A stretch of 64,000 bases of DNA, taken from positions 124,001 through 188,000 of the forward strand of contig CAJTJT010000002.1 in assembly GCA_910576915.1 (NCBI GenBank), in the 5' to 3' direction. The stretch is from an uncultured Elusimicrobiales bacterium. GTDB lineage: Bacteria; Elusimicrobiota; Elusimicrobia; Elusimicrobiales; Elusimicrobiaceae. The position numbers were made by a program, and so were the translations under genes. The notes below the pieces were generated by a model. It was not told the DNA's origin and made no database searches. It saw nothing but the letters and a program-made list of their open reading frames with translations. Below are positions 34,823-43,145 of the stretch, in pieces; position 1 is the stretch's first letter, and each line of letters starts with the position of its first letter.

Positions 34823-36883
34823 CTATTTGCTGTAGAGCTGTTCTTCCAAAAGTCTTACTTTGCGTTCCAGTTCCTGCATGCGTTCGGCTTTGCATTTGGG
34901 GCATTCGAAATGTTCGCCTTCGATGTAGCCGCACTTGGGGCAGACGCTGAACGTGGGCGTGATGGAGAAATACGGCAGGGTGTATTTTTCGCATACCGTT
35001 TTGATAAATTTCTTCATCGCTTCCAAATTTTTAATCTTTTCGCCGGTGAAAATATGCTGTACCGTACCGCCGGTGTATTTGGACTGGATGGTGCTCTGCA
35101 AGTCGAGCATTTCAAACACGTCGTCCGTGTAGTTTACGGGCAGCTGCGAAGAGTTGGTATAGAAAGGCTGGTGGCCCTGTTTATACATGGCTTCGTTGGC
35201 GCAGATAATTTCCGGGAATCTTTCTTTATCCAGTTTGGCCAGGCGGTAAGACGTGCCTTCGGCCGGCGTGGCTTCCAGGTTGTAGTTGTTGCCGGTTTCT
35301 TCCTGGAATTTAACGAGCGTTTCGCGCATGAACGTTAACACTTTTTCGGCAAACGCTTTGCCTTTTTCGGTGCCGATGTCTTCCCCGATCAGGTTGACGG
35401 CCGCTTCGTTAAGGCCTACGAGCCCGATGGTGGAGAAGTGGTTTTTCCAGTATTCGTTAAAGCGCTGGCGCACGGAGCGCAGGTAGAAGCTCATGTACGG
35501 ATACAGGTTGCCTTTGGTAAAGCGTTCAATAATTTTGCGTTTGATTTCCAGGCTGCTCTTGGCCACTTCCATGCGGTCTTTTAAATTGGCGAAAAATTCT
35601 TCTTCGTTTTTAGATAAATAACCCAGGCGCGGCAGGTTGATGGTCACAACGCCGATGGAACCCGTCAGCGGAGCGGAACCGAACAGACCGCCGCCGCGTT
35701 TACGCAGTTCGCGGTTGTCGATGCGAAGGCGGCAGCACATGGAGCGGGCGTCTTCGGGGTTCATGTCGGAGTTAATAAAGTTGGCGAAGTACGGAATACC
35801 GTATTTGGCCGTCATTTCCCACAACGGGGTGAGTTTGGGGTTGTTCCAGTCAAAATCTTTGGTGATGTTGTACGTGGGAATCGGGAACGTGAACACGCGG
35901 CCTTTGGCGTCGCCCGCGAGCATGACTTCGCAGAAAGCGCGGTTGAGCATGTCCATTTCGTTCTGGAATTCGCCGTACGTTTTGTCCTGCAGTTTACCGC
36001 CGATGATGACGGGCTGGTCTTTATAATAAGAGGGTACCGTCAGGTCGAGCGTCAGGTTCGTAAACGGGGTTTGGAAGCCCACGCGGGTGGGTACGTTTAC
36101 GTTAAACAAAAATTCCTGCAGGGCCTGTTTTACTTCTTCGTAGGTCAGTTTATCATAATAGATAAAGGGGGCCAGCAAAGTATCAAAGTTGCTGAAAGCC
36201 TGCGCGCCGGCGCTTTCGCCCTGGAGCGTATAGAAAAAGTTGACCACCTGGCCGAGCGCGGTGCGTAAGTGTTTGGCGGGTTTGCTTTCGGCTTTGCCGA
36301 CGACGCCCGTAAAACCGCTGAGCAGTAAATCCTGCAAGTCCCAGCCTACGCAGTAAGCGCCCAAAAGGCCTAAATCGTGCATGTGCAAATCGCCTTCCGA
36401 GTGCATGCGTTTTACGTTGTCCGGGTAAATTTTGTTCAGCCAGTACACTTTGCTGATTTCGGACGAAATGTAGTTGTTCAGCCCCTGGAGCGAATAGCCC
36501 ATGTTGCTGTTTTCGTTCACCTGCCAGTCGATTTTTTGCAAATACTGGTCTACCAGGTCCACGTTAAATTTGGAGGAAATTTCGCGCATGCGGGCGTGCT
36601 GGTCGCGGTACAGGATGTACGCTTTGGCCGTTTTGTGGTAGTTGGAGGTTAACAGTACGTCTTCCACAATGTCCTGCACGTTTTCCACGTTGGGCACGGT
36701 GTCGGAATAAAGCTGTTGGATGATGTTAATGGCGCGGATGGTCAATTTTTTGGCGGTTTCCGCATCAAATTCTCCGGTGGCTTCGGCGGCTTTGGCGATG
36801 GCTTTGGTGATTTTTTTGGAATCAAAACGTTGAGTGGTACCGTCTCTTTTGACGATATGGGTGATGACTTCGGAGTTTTCCAT
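34823..36883 (-). CDS. nrdD: Anaerobic ribonucleoside-triphosphate reductase, large part (lacks radical Gly)
   Basis: 686 residues. ATP-cone domain at residues 6-95 (HIVKRDGTTQRFDSKKITKA), then the class III ten-stranded barrel with HMHDLGLLGAYCVGWDLQDL, NVPTRVGFQTPFTNL, ARSMCCRLRIDNRE and PEIICANEAMYKQGHQPFYT. It ends with a zinc finger CPKC-GYIEGEHFE-CPKC (about 648-664) and a heptad-like tail ERMQELERKVRLLEEQ. The usual RVxGY glycyl-radical segment after the zinc finger is absent and is encoded by the next gene. Reduces NTPs to dNTPs without oxygen. Confidence 0.93.
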   Translation of the reverse strand: MENSEVITHIVKRDGTTQRFDSKKITKAIAKAAEATGEFDAETAKKLTIRAINIIQQLYSDTVPNVENVQDIVEDVLLTSNYHKTAKAYILYRDQHARMREISSKFNVDLVDQYLQKIDWQVNENSNMGYSLQGLNNYISSEISKVYWLNKIYPDNVKRMHSEGDLHMHDLGLLGAYCVGWDLQDLLLSGFTGVVGKAESKPAKHLRTALGQVVNFFYTLQGESAGAQAFSNFDTLLAPFIYYDKLTYEEVKQALQEFLFNVNVPTRVGFQTPFTNLTLDLTVPSYYKDQPVIIGGKLQDKTYGEFQNEMDMLNRAFCEVMLAGDAKGRVFTFPIPTYNITKDFDWNNPKLTPLWEMTAKYGIPYFANFINSDMNPEDARSMCCRLRIDNRELRKRGGGLFGSAPLTGSIGVVTINLPRLGYLSKNEEEFFANLKDRMEVAKSSLEIKRKIIERFTKGNLYPYMSFYLRSVRQRFNEYWKNHFSTIGLVGLNEAAVNLIGEDIGTEKGKAFAEKVLTFMRETLVKFQEETGNNYNLEATPAEGTSYRLAKLDKERFPEIICANEAMYKQGHQPFYTNSSQLPVNYTDDVFEMLDLQSTIQSKYTGGTVQHIFTGEKIKNLEAMKKFIKTVCEKYTLPYFSITPTFSVCPKCGYIEGEHFECPKCKAERMQELERKVRLLEEQLYSK

Positions 36884-36992
36884 AATAGTTAAGTGTCCTG
36901 ATAGAAATTTGCCGCTAACAAACTAACGACTTTTAAAATTCTGACAAAATCCAACCTAAAATGCAAATCCCGTCTAAGCAGGTTGTTTTGTA

Positions 36993-37098
36993 AAAGGCCG
37001 GAATTTGCGGCCTCCGTCGGGAAAAACGAACTTTTTGCGTGTCCGGCGGCGCGCGGCGCTGCCGGTTGTTAATAGTAATTATTACTAATAACGCAAAC
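36993..37098 (-). promoter_or_regulatory. nrdD promoter, operator-like palindrome and leader hairpin
   Basis: In the 434-bp gap before 37318. On the minus strand, TTGACA (about 37105) is followed after 17 bp by AATAAT, overlapped by the palindrome TTATTAGTAA-TAA-TTACTATTAA (37069-37093). The roughly 180-nt leader then has a GGCCG / CGGCC hairpin followed by TTTT (36993-37013) that could act as an attenuator. No NrdR box of the usual type seen. Confidence 0.5.
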
Positions 37099-37261
37099 GC
37101 TGTCAACTTTTTTTTGGACCTATATAAATAATGTTTAAAAAATAAGCAAATCGCGCGCTAAAATAAAATGGCGGTGCGGGAATAAAATGCGTGCGCGGCC
37201 GCAAAAAAATATTTTTACCGTCGTAAAAACAAAAAACGCATTTTCTAACCTTTCTTTGGGG

Positions 37262-37290
37262 TTGACGGAACGCGGGCAAACTGGTTTAAT
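37262..37290 (+). promoter_or_regulatory. Promoter of the 37318 gene
   Basis: TTGACG (37262-37267), 17-bp spacer, TTTAAT (37285-37290), followed by a good ribosome site GGAAAGGGGG. Confidence 0.7.
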
Positions 37291-37317
37291 TAAAAAAAAG
37301 AAGGAAAGGGGGAAAGT

Positions 37318-37572
37318 ATGGATTTTTACCAGTGGTGTGTTTTAGCCGCGGTAGCGGCTTTTGTAGTGCTTGTTGTTTTTGCGGTGCGCACGCTGTTGCA
37401 GGTTACGCGCACGGCCGAAGCGGTGGAGTATCTGGCCGTTACAACCGCGGAAAATGTGGAAAAAACGAAAGGCGCATTTGCGCTGATTGAGGACGTATCT
37501 TCGCTTTTGGATTCTTCTTTTTATAAAGCGATGAAACTGGGTATTGATTTGGTCCGGCGTCTTCGCAAATAA
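37318..37572 (+). CDS. Small membrane protein (DUF948-like)
   Basis: 84 residues: one N-terminal membrane helix (VLAAVAAFVVLVVFAVRTLL) and a helical cytoplasmic tail ending in RRLRK. Layout resembles DUF948-type proteins, but the match is weak. Function unknown. Confidence 0.62.
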   Translation: MDFYQWCVLAAVAAFVVLVVFAVRTLLQVTRTAEAVEYLAVTTAENVEKTKGAFALIEDVSSLLDSSFYKAMKLGIDLVRRLRK

Positions 37573-37585
37573 TTCTTTGGTTCGT

Positions 37586-37617
37586 TTAAAAAAGCCCGCC
37601 AAAAGCGGGCTTTTTTA
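37586..37617. terminator. Bidirectional terminator
   Basis: AAAAAAGCCCGC / GCGGGCTTTTTT between the small membrane protein gene and tspO. Confidence 0.85.
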
Positions 37618-37619
37618 CT

Positions 37620-38096
37620 TTAACGGTTCAGCAGCCAAACCCCCGCATTTAAATATCCTGCGTACAAAAGCCACAGCCCGTAAGGAATCAGTAATAGCCC
37701 CGCCGCGCGGTTGGCGCGCCAAAACGACTTTGCCAGCCACAGCGCCTGTAAAACCATGGCGGCCAGCAGCGCTAAAGCCGTCCCGGGCAGGTGCAGGCCG
37801 AAAAACAGCGGCGTCCAGCAGGCGTTTAACGTAAGCTGAATCCAAAACGGGAGTAAGGCGCGCTGGGCCGGTTTGGTTGATAAGTTTCTAAAAACCAGAA
37901 ACGCGCCGATGCCGAGCAGCCCGTACAAAAGCGGCCAGGCCAGGCCGAATACTGCGTCCGGCGGCGTAAACGGCGGAAAGTTTAACGTCCGGTACCAATC
38001 CAGGTTGCGGCTCACCGCCGCGGCTCCCGGCAGGCCCGGCAGCTGGCAGATAAGCAGCCAAAAAAGAAGTGTCGCAATCGTTTTTACTGTTTTCAT
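37620..38096 (-). CDS. TspO/MBR (tryptophan-rich sensory protein) family
   Basis: 158 residues, five membrane segments, the family's normal size. Landmarks: WYRTLNFPPFTPPDAVFGLA, WPLLYGLLGIGAFLV and LNACWTPLFFGLH. Binds porphyrins or steroids in other bacteria and may act in stress control. Start set at MKTVKT (38096); TATACT ends 6 nt before that ATG with no ribosome site, so the mRNA may be leaderless. Confidence 0.9.
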   Translation of the reverse strand: MKTVKTIATLLFWLLICQLPGLPGAAAVSRNLDWYRTLNFPPFTPPDAVFGLAWPLLYGLLGIGAFLVFRNLSTKPAQRALLPFWIQLTLNACWTPLFFGLHLPGTALALLAAMVLQALWLAKSFWRANRAAGLLLIPYGLWLLYAGYLNAGVWLLNR

Positions 38097-38222
38097 ACAG
38101 ACAGTATAAACGGGGCTTTTCCGCGGCAAAACGAAAAAACGGGTTAGGCGGTTAGTAGCGGCGGGAGCCCAAAAATGGTAAAATAAATCCAATCGTATTT
38201 CTATTTTAAATCCGAGGATTTT

Positions 38223-38597
38223 ATGGACACCAAACTCATTACGGAAATTACCGGCTGGCTTAAAACCACCGACTTGGCCGAATTTTGCTACGAAAAAGAC
38301 GGCGACTGCATTGAAGTAAAAACGAAAGAAGCTTTGCCCGAACCCGCCCATTTTGAATGTTCTTTAACGGCGGTAACGGCCCCCGCGATCGGCATTTACC
38401 GCGCGGCGGACAAAGGCAAAAACCTGGTTTTGAAAGAAGGCCAGGCCGTAAAAGAGGGCGACGCGCTCGGTTTGGTGGAAACCGTCTCCCAAAAACATAA
38501 AATCACCGCTCCTTTAAGCGGTAAACTCCGCGTGGTAACCGCGCAGGACGGCGCTCCCGTGGAATTCGGTTTGCCGCTTTTCTTTATCGAAAAATAG
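38223..38597 (+). CDS. AccB-like biotinyl/lipoyl-domain protein without the biotinylation lysine
   Basis: 124 residues. N-terminal part (ITEITGWLKTTDLAEFCYEK) and C-terminal barrel (VKEGDALGLVE, ITAPLSGKL, EFGLPLFFIEK) follow acetyl-CoA carboxylase BCCP. The hairpin that should read EAMKM is ETVSQ at residues 86-90, so Ser89 stands where biotin-Lys should be; nearby K91 and K93 are out of register. Followed 9 nt later by accC. Either biotin is attached differently, or this is a carrier paralogue with another role. Confidence 0.82.
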   Translation: MDTKLITEITGWLKTTDLAEFCYEKDGDCIEVKTKEALPEPAHFECSLTAVTAPAIGIYRAADKGKNLVLKEGQAVKEGDALGLVETVSQKHKITAPLSGKLRVVTAQDGAPVEFGLPLFFIEK

Positions 38598-38606
38598 GAG
38601 CCGTCC

Positions 38607-40001
38607 ATGTCCGCTGAAATCAAAATTACCCCTTTTAAAAAAGTATTAATCGCCAACCGCGGCGAGATTGCGCTGCGTGTCATCCGCACGCTGAAAGAAA
38701 TGGGCATTAAGTCCGTTGCCATTTATTCGGAAGCGGACCGTAACTCCCTGCATGTGCGCATGGCCGACGAAGCCGTTTGCATCGGCGCGGCGCCGTCCCC
38801 GGTCAGCTATTTGAATATCGACGCCATCGTCACCGCCGGTAAAATCACCGGTGCGGACGCGGTGCACCCGGGCTACGGGTTCCTCTCCGAAAACGCCGAC
38901 TTCGCCGACGCCGTTACCAAGGCGGGCATGACGTTTATCGGGCCGACCGCCAAAGCCATCGAAATGCTGGGCGTCAAATCCACCGCGCGCGAAATTGCCG
39001 TTAAAGCCGGCGTGCCGATAACCCCCGGTTCCGACGGTGTAGTGGGCAAAAACTTCCGCGAAGTGGCCCGCAAAATCGGTTTCCCTATCATGATTAAAGC
39101 GTCTTTGGGCGGCGGCGGCAAAGGGATGCGCGCGTGCCTGAAAGAAGAAGATTTGGAACTGATGATGAAAACCGCCCAGGGCGAAGCCAAAGCCAACTTT
39201 GGCGACGACCGGGTGTATTTCGAAAAACTCGTTTTGAACCCGCGCCACATTGAAGTACAGGTGGCGGGCGACAATTACGGCAACGTCGTGGCGTTTGCCG
39301 AGCGCGACTGCAGCATGCAGCGCCGCCACCAAAAACTGGTGGAAGAATCCCCGTCCCCGTTTGTGGACGAAAAAACGCGCGCCAAACTGCGCGAAGCCGC
39401 GTGCAAGCTCGTCAAAGCCGCCAAATACCGCGGCGTGGGCACCGTGGAATTTTTGATGGCGCAGAATAAAGAATTTTATTTTATGGAAGTTAACACGCGC
39501 CTTCAGGTGGAGCACCCGGTAACGGAATCCGTCTGCGGACAGGACCTTGTTAAAATGCAAATCCAAATTGCGCAGGGCGAACCGCTCCACATCACGCAGG
39601 AAGAAGCGGCCGTGATTAAATGCCACGCCATCGAACACCGCATCAACGCCGAAGACAGCGAACGCAACTTTACCCCGTGCCCGGGCACCATCGAAGAGTG
39701 GATTCCCGCCGGCGGCCTGGGCGTGCGCGTAGACAGCCATATGTACACGGGCTACACGATTCCCAGTTATTACGACAGCTTAATCGCCAAACTGATTGTT
39801 ACCGCGCCGGACCGCGCGCACCTGCTGGAACGCAGCCGCCGCTGTTTGGGCGAATTTCAAATCGCGGGTGTAAAAACCACGATTCCGTTCCACCAAAAAA
39901 TCGTAAATAACAAAGATTTTGTGGCGGGCAACATGGATACGGGCCTTATCGAACGCATGATGGCCGCGGAAAAGGAAGCCGCCGGTGAAAGCAAAAAATA
40001 A
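38607..40001 (+). CDS. accC: Biotin carboxylase subunit of acetyl-CoA (or acyl-CoA) carboxylase
   Basis: 464 residues. ATP-grasp enzyme that carboxylates biotin. KVLIANRGEIALRVIRTLKE start, glycine-rich ATP loop SLGGGGKGMRA, VYFEKLVLNPRHIEVQV, ERDCSMQRRHQKLVEESPSP, FMEVNTRLQVEHPVTE: all complete. The carboxyltransferase subunits are not in the window. Its 3' end overlaps the next gene by 17 nt. Confidence 0.95.
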   Translation: MSAEIKITPFKKVLIANRGEIALRVIRTLKEMGIKSVAIYSEADRNSLHVRMADEAVCIGAAPSPVSYLNIDAIVTAGKITGADAVHPGYGFLSENADFADAVTKAGMTFIGPTAKAIEMLGVKSTAREIAVKAGVPITPGSDGVVGKNFREVARKIGFPIMIKASLGGGGKGMRACLKEEDLELMMKTAQGEAKANFGDDRVYFEKLVLNPRHIEVQVAGDNYGNVVAFAERDCSMQRRHQKLVEESPSPFVDEKTRAKLREAACKLVKAAKYRGVGTVEFLMAQNKEFYFMEVNTRLQVEHPVTESVCGQDLVKMQIQIAQGEPLHITQEEAAVIKCHAIEHRINAEDSERNFTPCPGTIEEWIPAGGLGVRVDSHMYTGYTIPSYYDSLIAKLIVTAPDRAHLLERSRRCLGEFQIAGVKTTIPFHQKIVNNKDFVAGNMDTGLIERMMAAEKEAAGESKK

Positions 40002-40449
40002 AATTCTGGGGCCGCGCTCGCTCAAGAAATTTGTGGACGAACAACGCGCCGCCGGAAAAAAAATCGTATTTACGAACGGGTGTTTTGATATTCTGCACGC
40101 CGGACACGTAAGCGTACTGGAATTTTCCCGCTCCAAAGGCGACGTGCTGATTGTGGGAATGAACAGCGACTCGTCCGTGCGCCGCTTAAAAGGCCCTACG
40201 AGACCCGTCAATACGCAGGCCGACCGCGCGCTCGTGCTGTCCGCGTTGGAAAGCGTATCCGCCGTCAGCATTTTTGAAGAAGATACGCCGTACAATTTAA
40301 TCAAGCTCGTCCGGCCGGACGTGCTGGTTAAAGGCGGGGATTACAAACCGTCGGAAATTGTAGGAAGAGAATTTGCAAAAAAAGTGGTGCGTTTTGCGCT
40401 GTTAAAAGGGCGTTCCACCACTAATATTATTAAAAAGGTAAGTAAATAA
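39985..40449 (+). CDS. Heptose-phosphate adenylyltransferase (RfaE2/HldE domain II)
   Basis: 154 residues, cytidylyltransferase-like fold. FTNGCFDILHAGHVSVLEFS has the HxGH site; LKGPTRPVN, FEEDTPYNLIKLVRPDVLVKGGDY and RSTTNIIKK complete the RfaE2 pattern. It would adenylate heptose 1-phosphate for LPS core synthesis; no separate kinase domain is attached. Overlaps accC by 17 nt, so it is co-transcribed with the carboxylase genes. Confidence 0.9.
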   Translation: MKAKNKILGPRSLKKFVDEQRAAGKKIVFTNGCFDILHAGHVSVLEFSRSKGDVLIVGMNSDSSVRRLKGPTRPVNTQADRALVLSALESVSAVSIFEEDTPYNLIKLVRPDVLVKGGDYKPSEIVGREFAKKVVRFALLKGRSTTNIIKKVSK

Positions 40450-40494
40450 CCCTCGGGGCTTGGGTTCCGATGGTTGCGCCGAAAGGATAAAAAT

Positions 40495-41685
40495 ATGTCT
40501 GATATTTTTGAGAAATGCAGAAATTTCAAAGACGCCAAAATCGCTATGCGTATGGGAATTTACGGCTATTTCCAGCCGATTGAATCCGCGCAAGGCCCCG
40601 AAATCGTGTTGGGCGGCAAGACCTATATTATGGCCGGTTCCAACAACTATTTGGGTTTGGCCAACGACCCCGAAATGAAAAAAGCCGCCAGCGACGCCGC
40701 CCTTAAATACGGCTCCGGCGTGGCGGGTTCGCGCTTTTTAAACGGCAACACCAAGGCGCTCGACGAACTGGAGCAGCGCATCGCCAAATTTAAACGCAAA
40801 GAAGCGGGGCTTATTTTCTCCACCGGATATCAGATGAATTTGGGCGTGGTGGGCTGCCTTTTGAAAAAAGGCGATTACGCCATTGTAGACAAGCTGGACC
40901 ACGCCAGCATTTTGGACGGCGTTAAACTTTCCGACGGCGAAATGGTGCGCTTTAAACACAACGATATGGCGGATTTGGAACGCGTCATTTCCAAACTGCC
41001 CGAAGAAGCCGGAAAGCTGATTATCGTTGACGGCGTATTCAGTATGGAAGGGGACATCTGCCCGCTGCCGGAAATCGTCAAAATCGGCAAGAAATACGGC
41101 GCGCGCATTATTGTGGACGACGCGCACGCGACGGGTATTTTGGGTAAAACGGGCCGCGGCACCTGCGAACATTTCGGCCTCGAAAACGGCGAAGTGGACT
41201 TGGTGGTCGGCACCTGCTCCAAAACGTTTGCCACCGTCGGCGGTTTTGTGGTGGGCGATGCGGATATTATCCATTACATCCGCCACAACGCCCGCAGCCA
41301 GATTTTTTCCGCCGCGTTGCCGCCCGCTTCCGTGGCTTCTATTACCAAGGCGTTGGAGCTGATTGAAAACGACACCTCCCGCCGCGATAACCTGTTCCGC
41401 CTGACGGATAAACTCAAAAAAGGTCTGCGCGAACTGGGCTACGACCTCGGCCACAGCACAACCCCCGTGGTGCCCGTGCACGTAGGCAGCAACGAAAACT
41501 GCTTTAAAATGTGGAAAGCGCTGCACGAACTGGGCATTTTTTCGAACCCCGTCGTCAGCCCCGCGGTGCCCCCCGGGCAGGCCCTTATGCGCCTGACGCT
41601 GATGGCCACGCATACCGACGAACACGTCGACAAAATTATCGACGCGTTTGCCCAAGCGGGCCGTATGGTCGGCGTAATTAAATAG
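40495..41685 (+). CDS. Alpha-oxoamine synthase (serine palmitoyltransferase-like)
   Basis: 396 residues, PLP-dependent class. GSNNYLGLANDPEMKKAA, GSRFLNGNTKALDELE, FSTGYQMNLGVVGCLL, HASILDG, IIVDGVFSMEGDI, VDDAHATGILGKTGRGT and the PLP lysine in GTCSKTFATVGGF. It condenses an acyl thioester with an amino acid. The GSRFLNG and HNDMADLE segments recall bacterial serine palmitoyltransferases more than 2-amino-3-ketobutyrate ligase or BioF, but that assignment is an inference. ATG 40495 follows AAAGGA; a start at 40474 lacks support. Confidence 0.85.
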   Translation: MSDIFEKCRNFKDAKIAMRMGIYGYFQPIESAQGPEIVLGGKTYIMAGSNNYLGLANDPEMKKAASDAALKYGSGVAGSRFLNGNTKALDELEQRIAKFKRKEAGLIFSTGYQMNLGVVGCLLKKGDYAIVDKLDHASILDGVKLSDGEMVRFKHNDMADLERVISKLPEEAGKLIIVDGVFSMEGDICPLPEIVKIGKKYGARIIVDDAHATGILGKTGRGTCEHFGLENGEVDLVVGTCSKTFATVGGFVVGDADIIHYIRHNARSQIFSAALPPASVASITKALELIENDTSRRDNLFRLTDKLKKGLRELGYDLGHSTTPVVPVHVGSNENCFKMWKALHELGIFSNPVVSPAVPPGQALMRLTLMATHTDEHVDKIIDAFAQAGRMVGVIK

Positions 41686-41696
41686 TTTTTATCCTG

Positions 41697-41729
41697 CAAA
41701 ACCCCGTCAACCGGCGGGGTTTTGTTTTT
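41697..41729 (+). terminator. Rho-independent terminator
   Basis: AAAACCCCG / CGGGGTTTTG stem with T run, after the oxoamine synthase gene. Confidence 0.8.
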
Positions 41730-41789
41730 TGTATCCTCCCGGACGCTCCGGGCGTACGCTTGGGGAGTTTTGCGGAGAAAGGGGGAAAC

Positions 41790-42899
41790 ATGTCTGTAGA
41801 AATTCGTCAAATTTCCGATAAACAATTAAACGCTTTTGTTAACTTTCCGTTTGAACTGTACAAAAACGACCCGTACTGGGTAGGCGAACTGAAAGCCGAC
41901 ACCAAAAAACTGCTGCGTGCGGACAACGCGTTTTGGACGCACGGCAAACGCGCGCTGTTTATGGCGTATAAGGACGGCAAGGCTGTCGGCCGTATTGCCG
42001 CCGTCGTTAACGACGCATTTAACGAATACCACAAAGAGAATATCGGCTTTTTCGGCTTTTTTGACTGTATCGAGGACGAAGCGGTTTCCGCCTCTCTGTT
42101 TGCCGCGGCTGAAACGTGGCTGCGCTGCCAAGGGGTTACCGCCGTGCGCGGACCGGCCAACCCGTCGAGCAACCACGTCTACGGGCTTTTGGTGGACAGT
42201 TTCGATTCTATGCCCGCCATTATGATGCCGTATAATTATCCCTATTATGCCCAACTGATTGAAAAAGCGGGTTTCAAAAAAGTGAAAGATTTACTGGCAT
42301 TCCACCGCACGAAAGAAGACAAGTTTTCCGAACGGTTTATGAAGGTCTGTGCGCGCTGTGAACGCGCGGCGGGGATTACGCTGCGGCGGTTGGACCTTAA
42401 AAATTTGGCGAAAGAAGCCGAAATCATCCGCGAAATTTACAATAAAGCCTGGGCGCAGAACTGGGGCTTTGTGCCGCTTTCCAAACGCGAAATGGCCGAC
42501 ATGGTGGACGAACTCAAACTGATTGTCCGCCCCGAAGGCACCTGTGTGCTGGAGGTGGACGGCGTTCCCGCGGGCTTCTATATTGCCATTCCGAATATGA
42601 ACCATGCGCTCAAAGAGCTGAAAGGTTCTTTGGCTAATCCCCTGCGCGTACTGAAAGCGGTGCGGGCGTGGCGCAAGATTAAGGACGCGCGGCTGATTAT
42701 GCTGGGTGTATCGCCGGAGTTCCGCAAACGCGGGATTGATTTGATTTTAATTAAGCACATTATCACGCACGGCGTGGCGGTGTGGAATGAGGCGGAACTT
42801 TCGTGGGTGTTGGAAGATAATGACGGCATTATCCGCGGGATTATGGAGTGTGGGTGTAGGCAGAGCAAGCGCTACCGCCTGTATGAGAAGGGATTGTAA
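41790..42899 (+). CDS. GNAT-like N-acyltransferase (ceramide-synthase candidate)
   Basis: 369 residues, two GNAT-like halves: residues 1-190 (FPFELYKNDPYWVGELKAD, GRIAAVVNDAFNEY, VRGPANPSSN) and 210-369 (IYNKAWAQNWGFVPLSKREM, GVSPEFRKRGIDLILIKHI). Proteins of this layout are usually annotated as hypothetical; as I recall, the bacterial ceramide synthase of Caulobacter belongs to a similar GNAT-like group. Its place after the oxoamine synthase gene makes an acyltransfer step on a sphingoid base plausible, not proven. ATG 41790 follows AAAGGGGG. Confidence 0.68.
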   Translation: MSVEIRQISDKQLNAFVNFPFELYKNDPYWVGELKADTKKLLRADNAFWTHGKRALFMAYKDGKAVGRIAAVVNDAFNEYHKENIGFFGFFDCIEDEAVSASLFAAAETWLRCQGVTAVRGPANPSSNHVYGLLVDSFDSMPAIMMPYNYPYYAQLIEKAGFKKVKDLLAFHRTKEDKFSERFMKVCARCERAAGITLRRLDLKNLAKEAEIIREIYNKAWAQNWGFVPLSKREMADMVDELKLIVRPEGTCVLEVDGVPAGFYIAIPNMNHALKELKGSLANPLRVLKAVRAWRKIKDARLIMLGVSPEFRKRGIDLILIKHIITHGVAVWNEAELSWVLEDNDGIIRGIMECGCRQSKRYRLYEKGL

Positions 42900-42928
42900 A
42901 CTGCTGATGTTAACTTTAGATTAGCGCA

Positions 42929-42959
42929 CGAACCGCAAAGAAATTTTCTTTGCGGTTCG
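42929..42959 (+). terminator. Hairpin after the GNAT gene
   Basis: CGAACCGCAAAGAAA / TTTCTTTGCGGTTCG, a long stem with a weak T tail; likely terminator. Confidence 0.65.
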
Positions 42960-42997
42960 TTGCTTGTACGGGCAACCATTTTCCACATTTGGCTAAC

Positions 42998-43059
42998 TTT
43001 GCGTTCCCTTGCCGCTCGGCGTACCTGACAGTACTTCCTCGGGCAACTGGCAACGCAAA
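42998..43059. repeat. Nested palindrome related to the 15409 hairpin
   Basis: TTTGCGTT / AACGCAAA outside, TTGCC / GGCAA inside, GTAC / GTAC at the centre. Blocks GCTCGG, TACCT, AGT-TTCCTC and GCAA are shared, in the same order, with the loop at 15430-15489. Confidence 0.5.
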
Positions 43060-43145
43060 TTTAGCGCAAATCTGAAAAATCAGCCGAAGTAACGCAATGT
43101 TATTCTGCCCTGCACGGCGTGGAGTAACGGCTGTTATAAAATAAA

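Noticed and set aside
36884..37317. A small gene in the gap upstream of nrdD
   Set aside because: No frame with a start, a ribosome site and protein-like composition; the gap reads as promoter and leader for genes on both sides.
38646..39740. A 364-codon open frame antisense to accC
   Set aside because: Composition is a mirror of the GC-rich accC codons (Phe, Gly, His and Arg-rich, no motif), while accC on the other strand is complete and well conserved.
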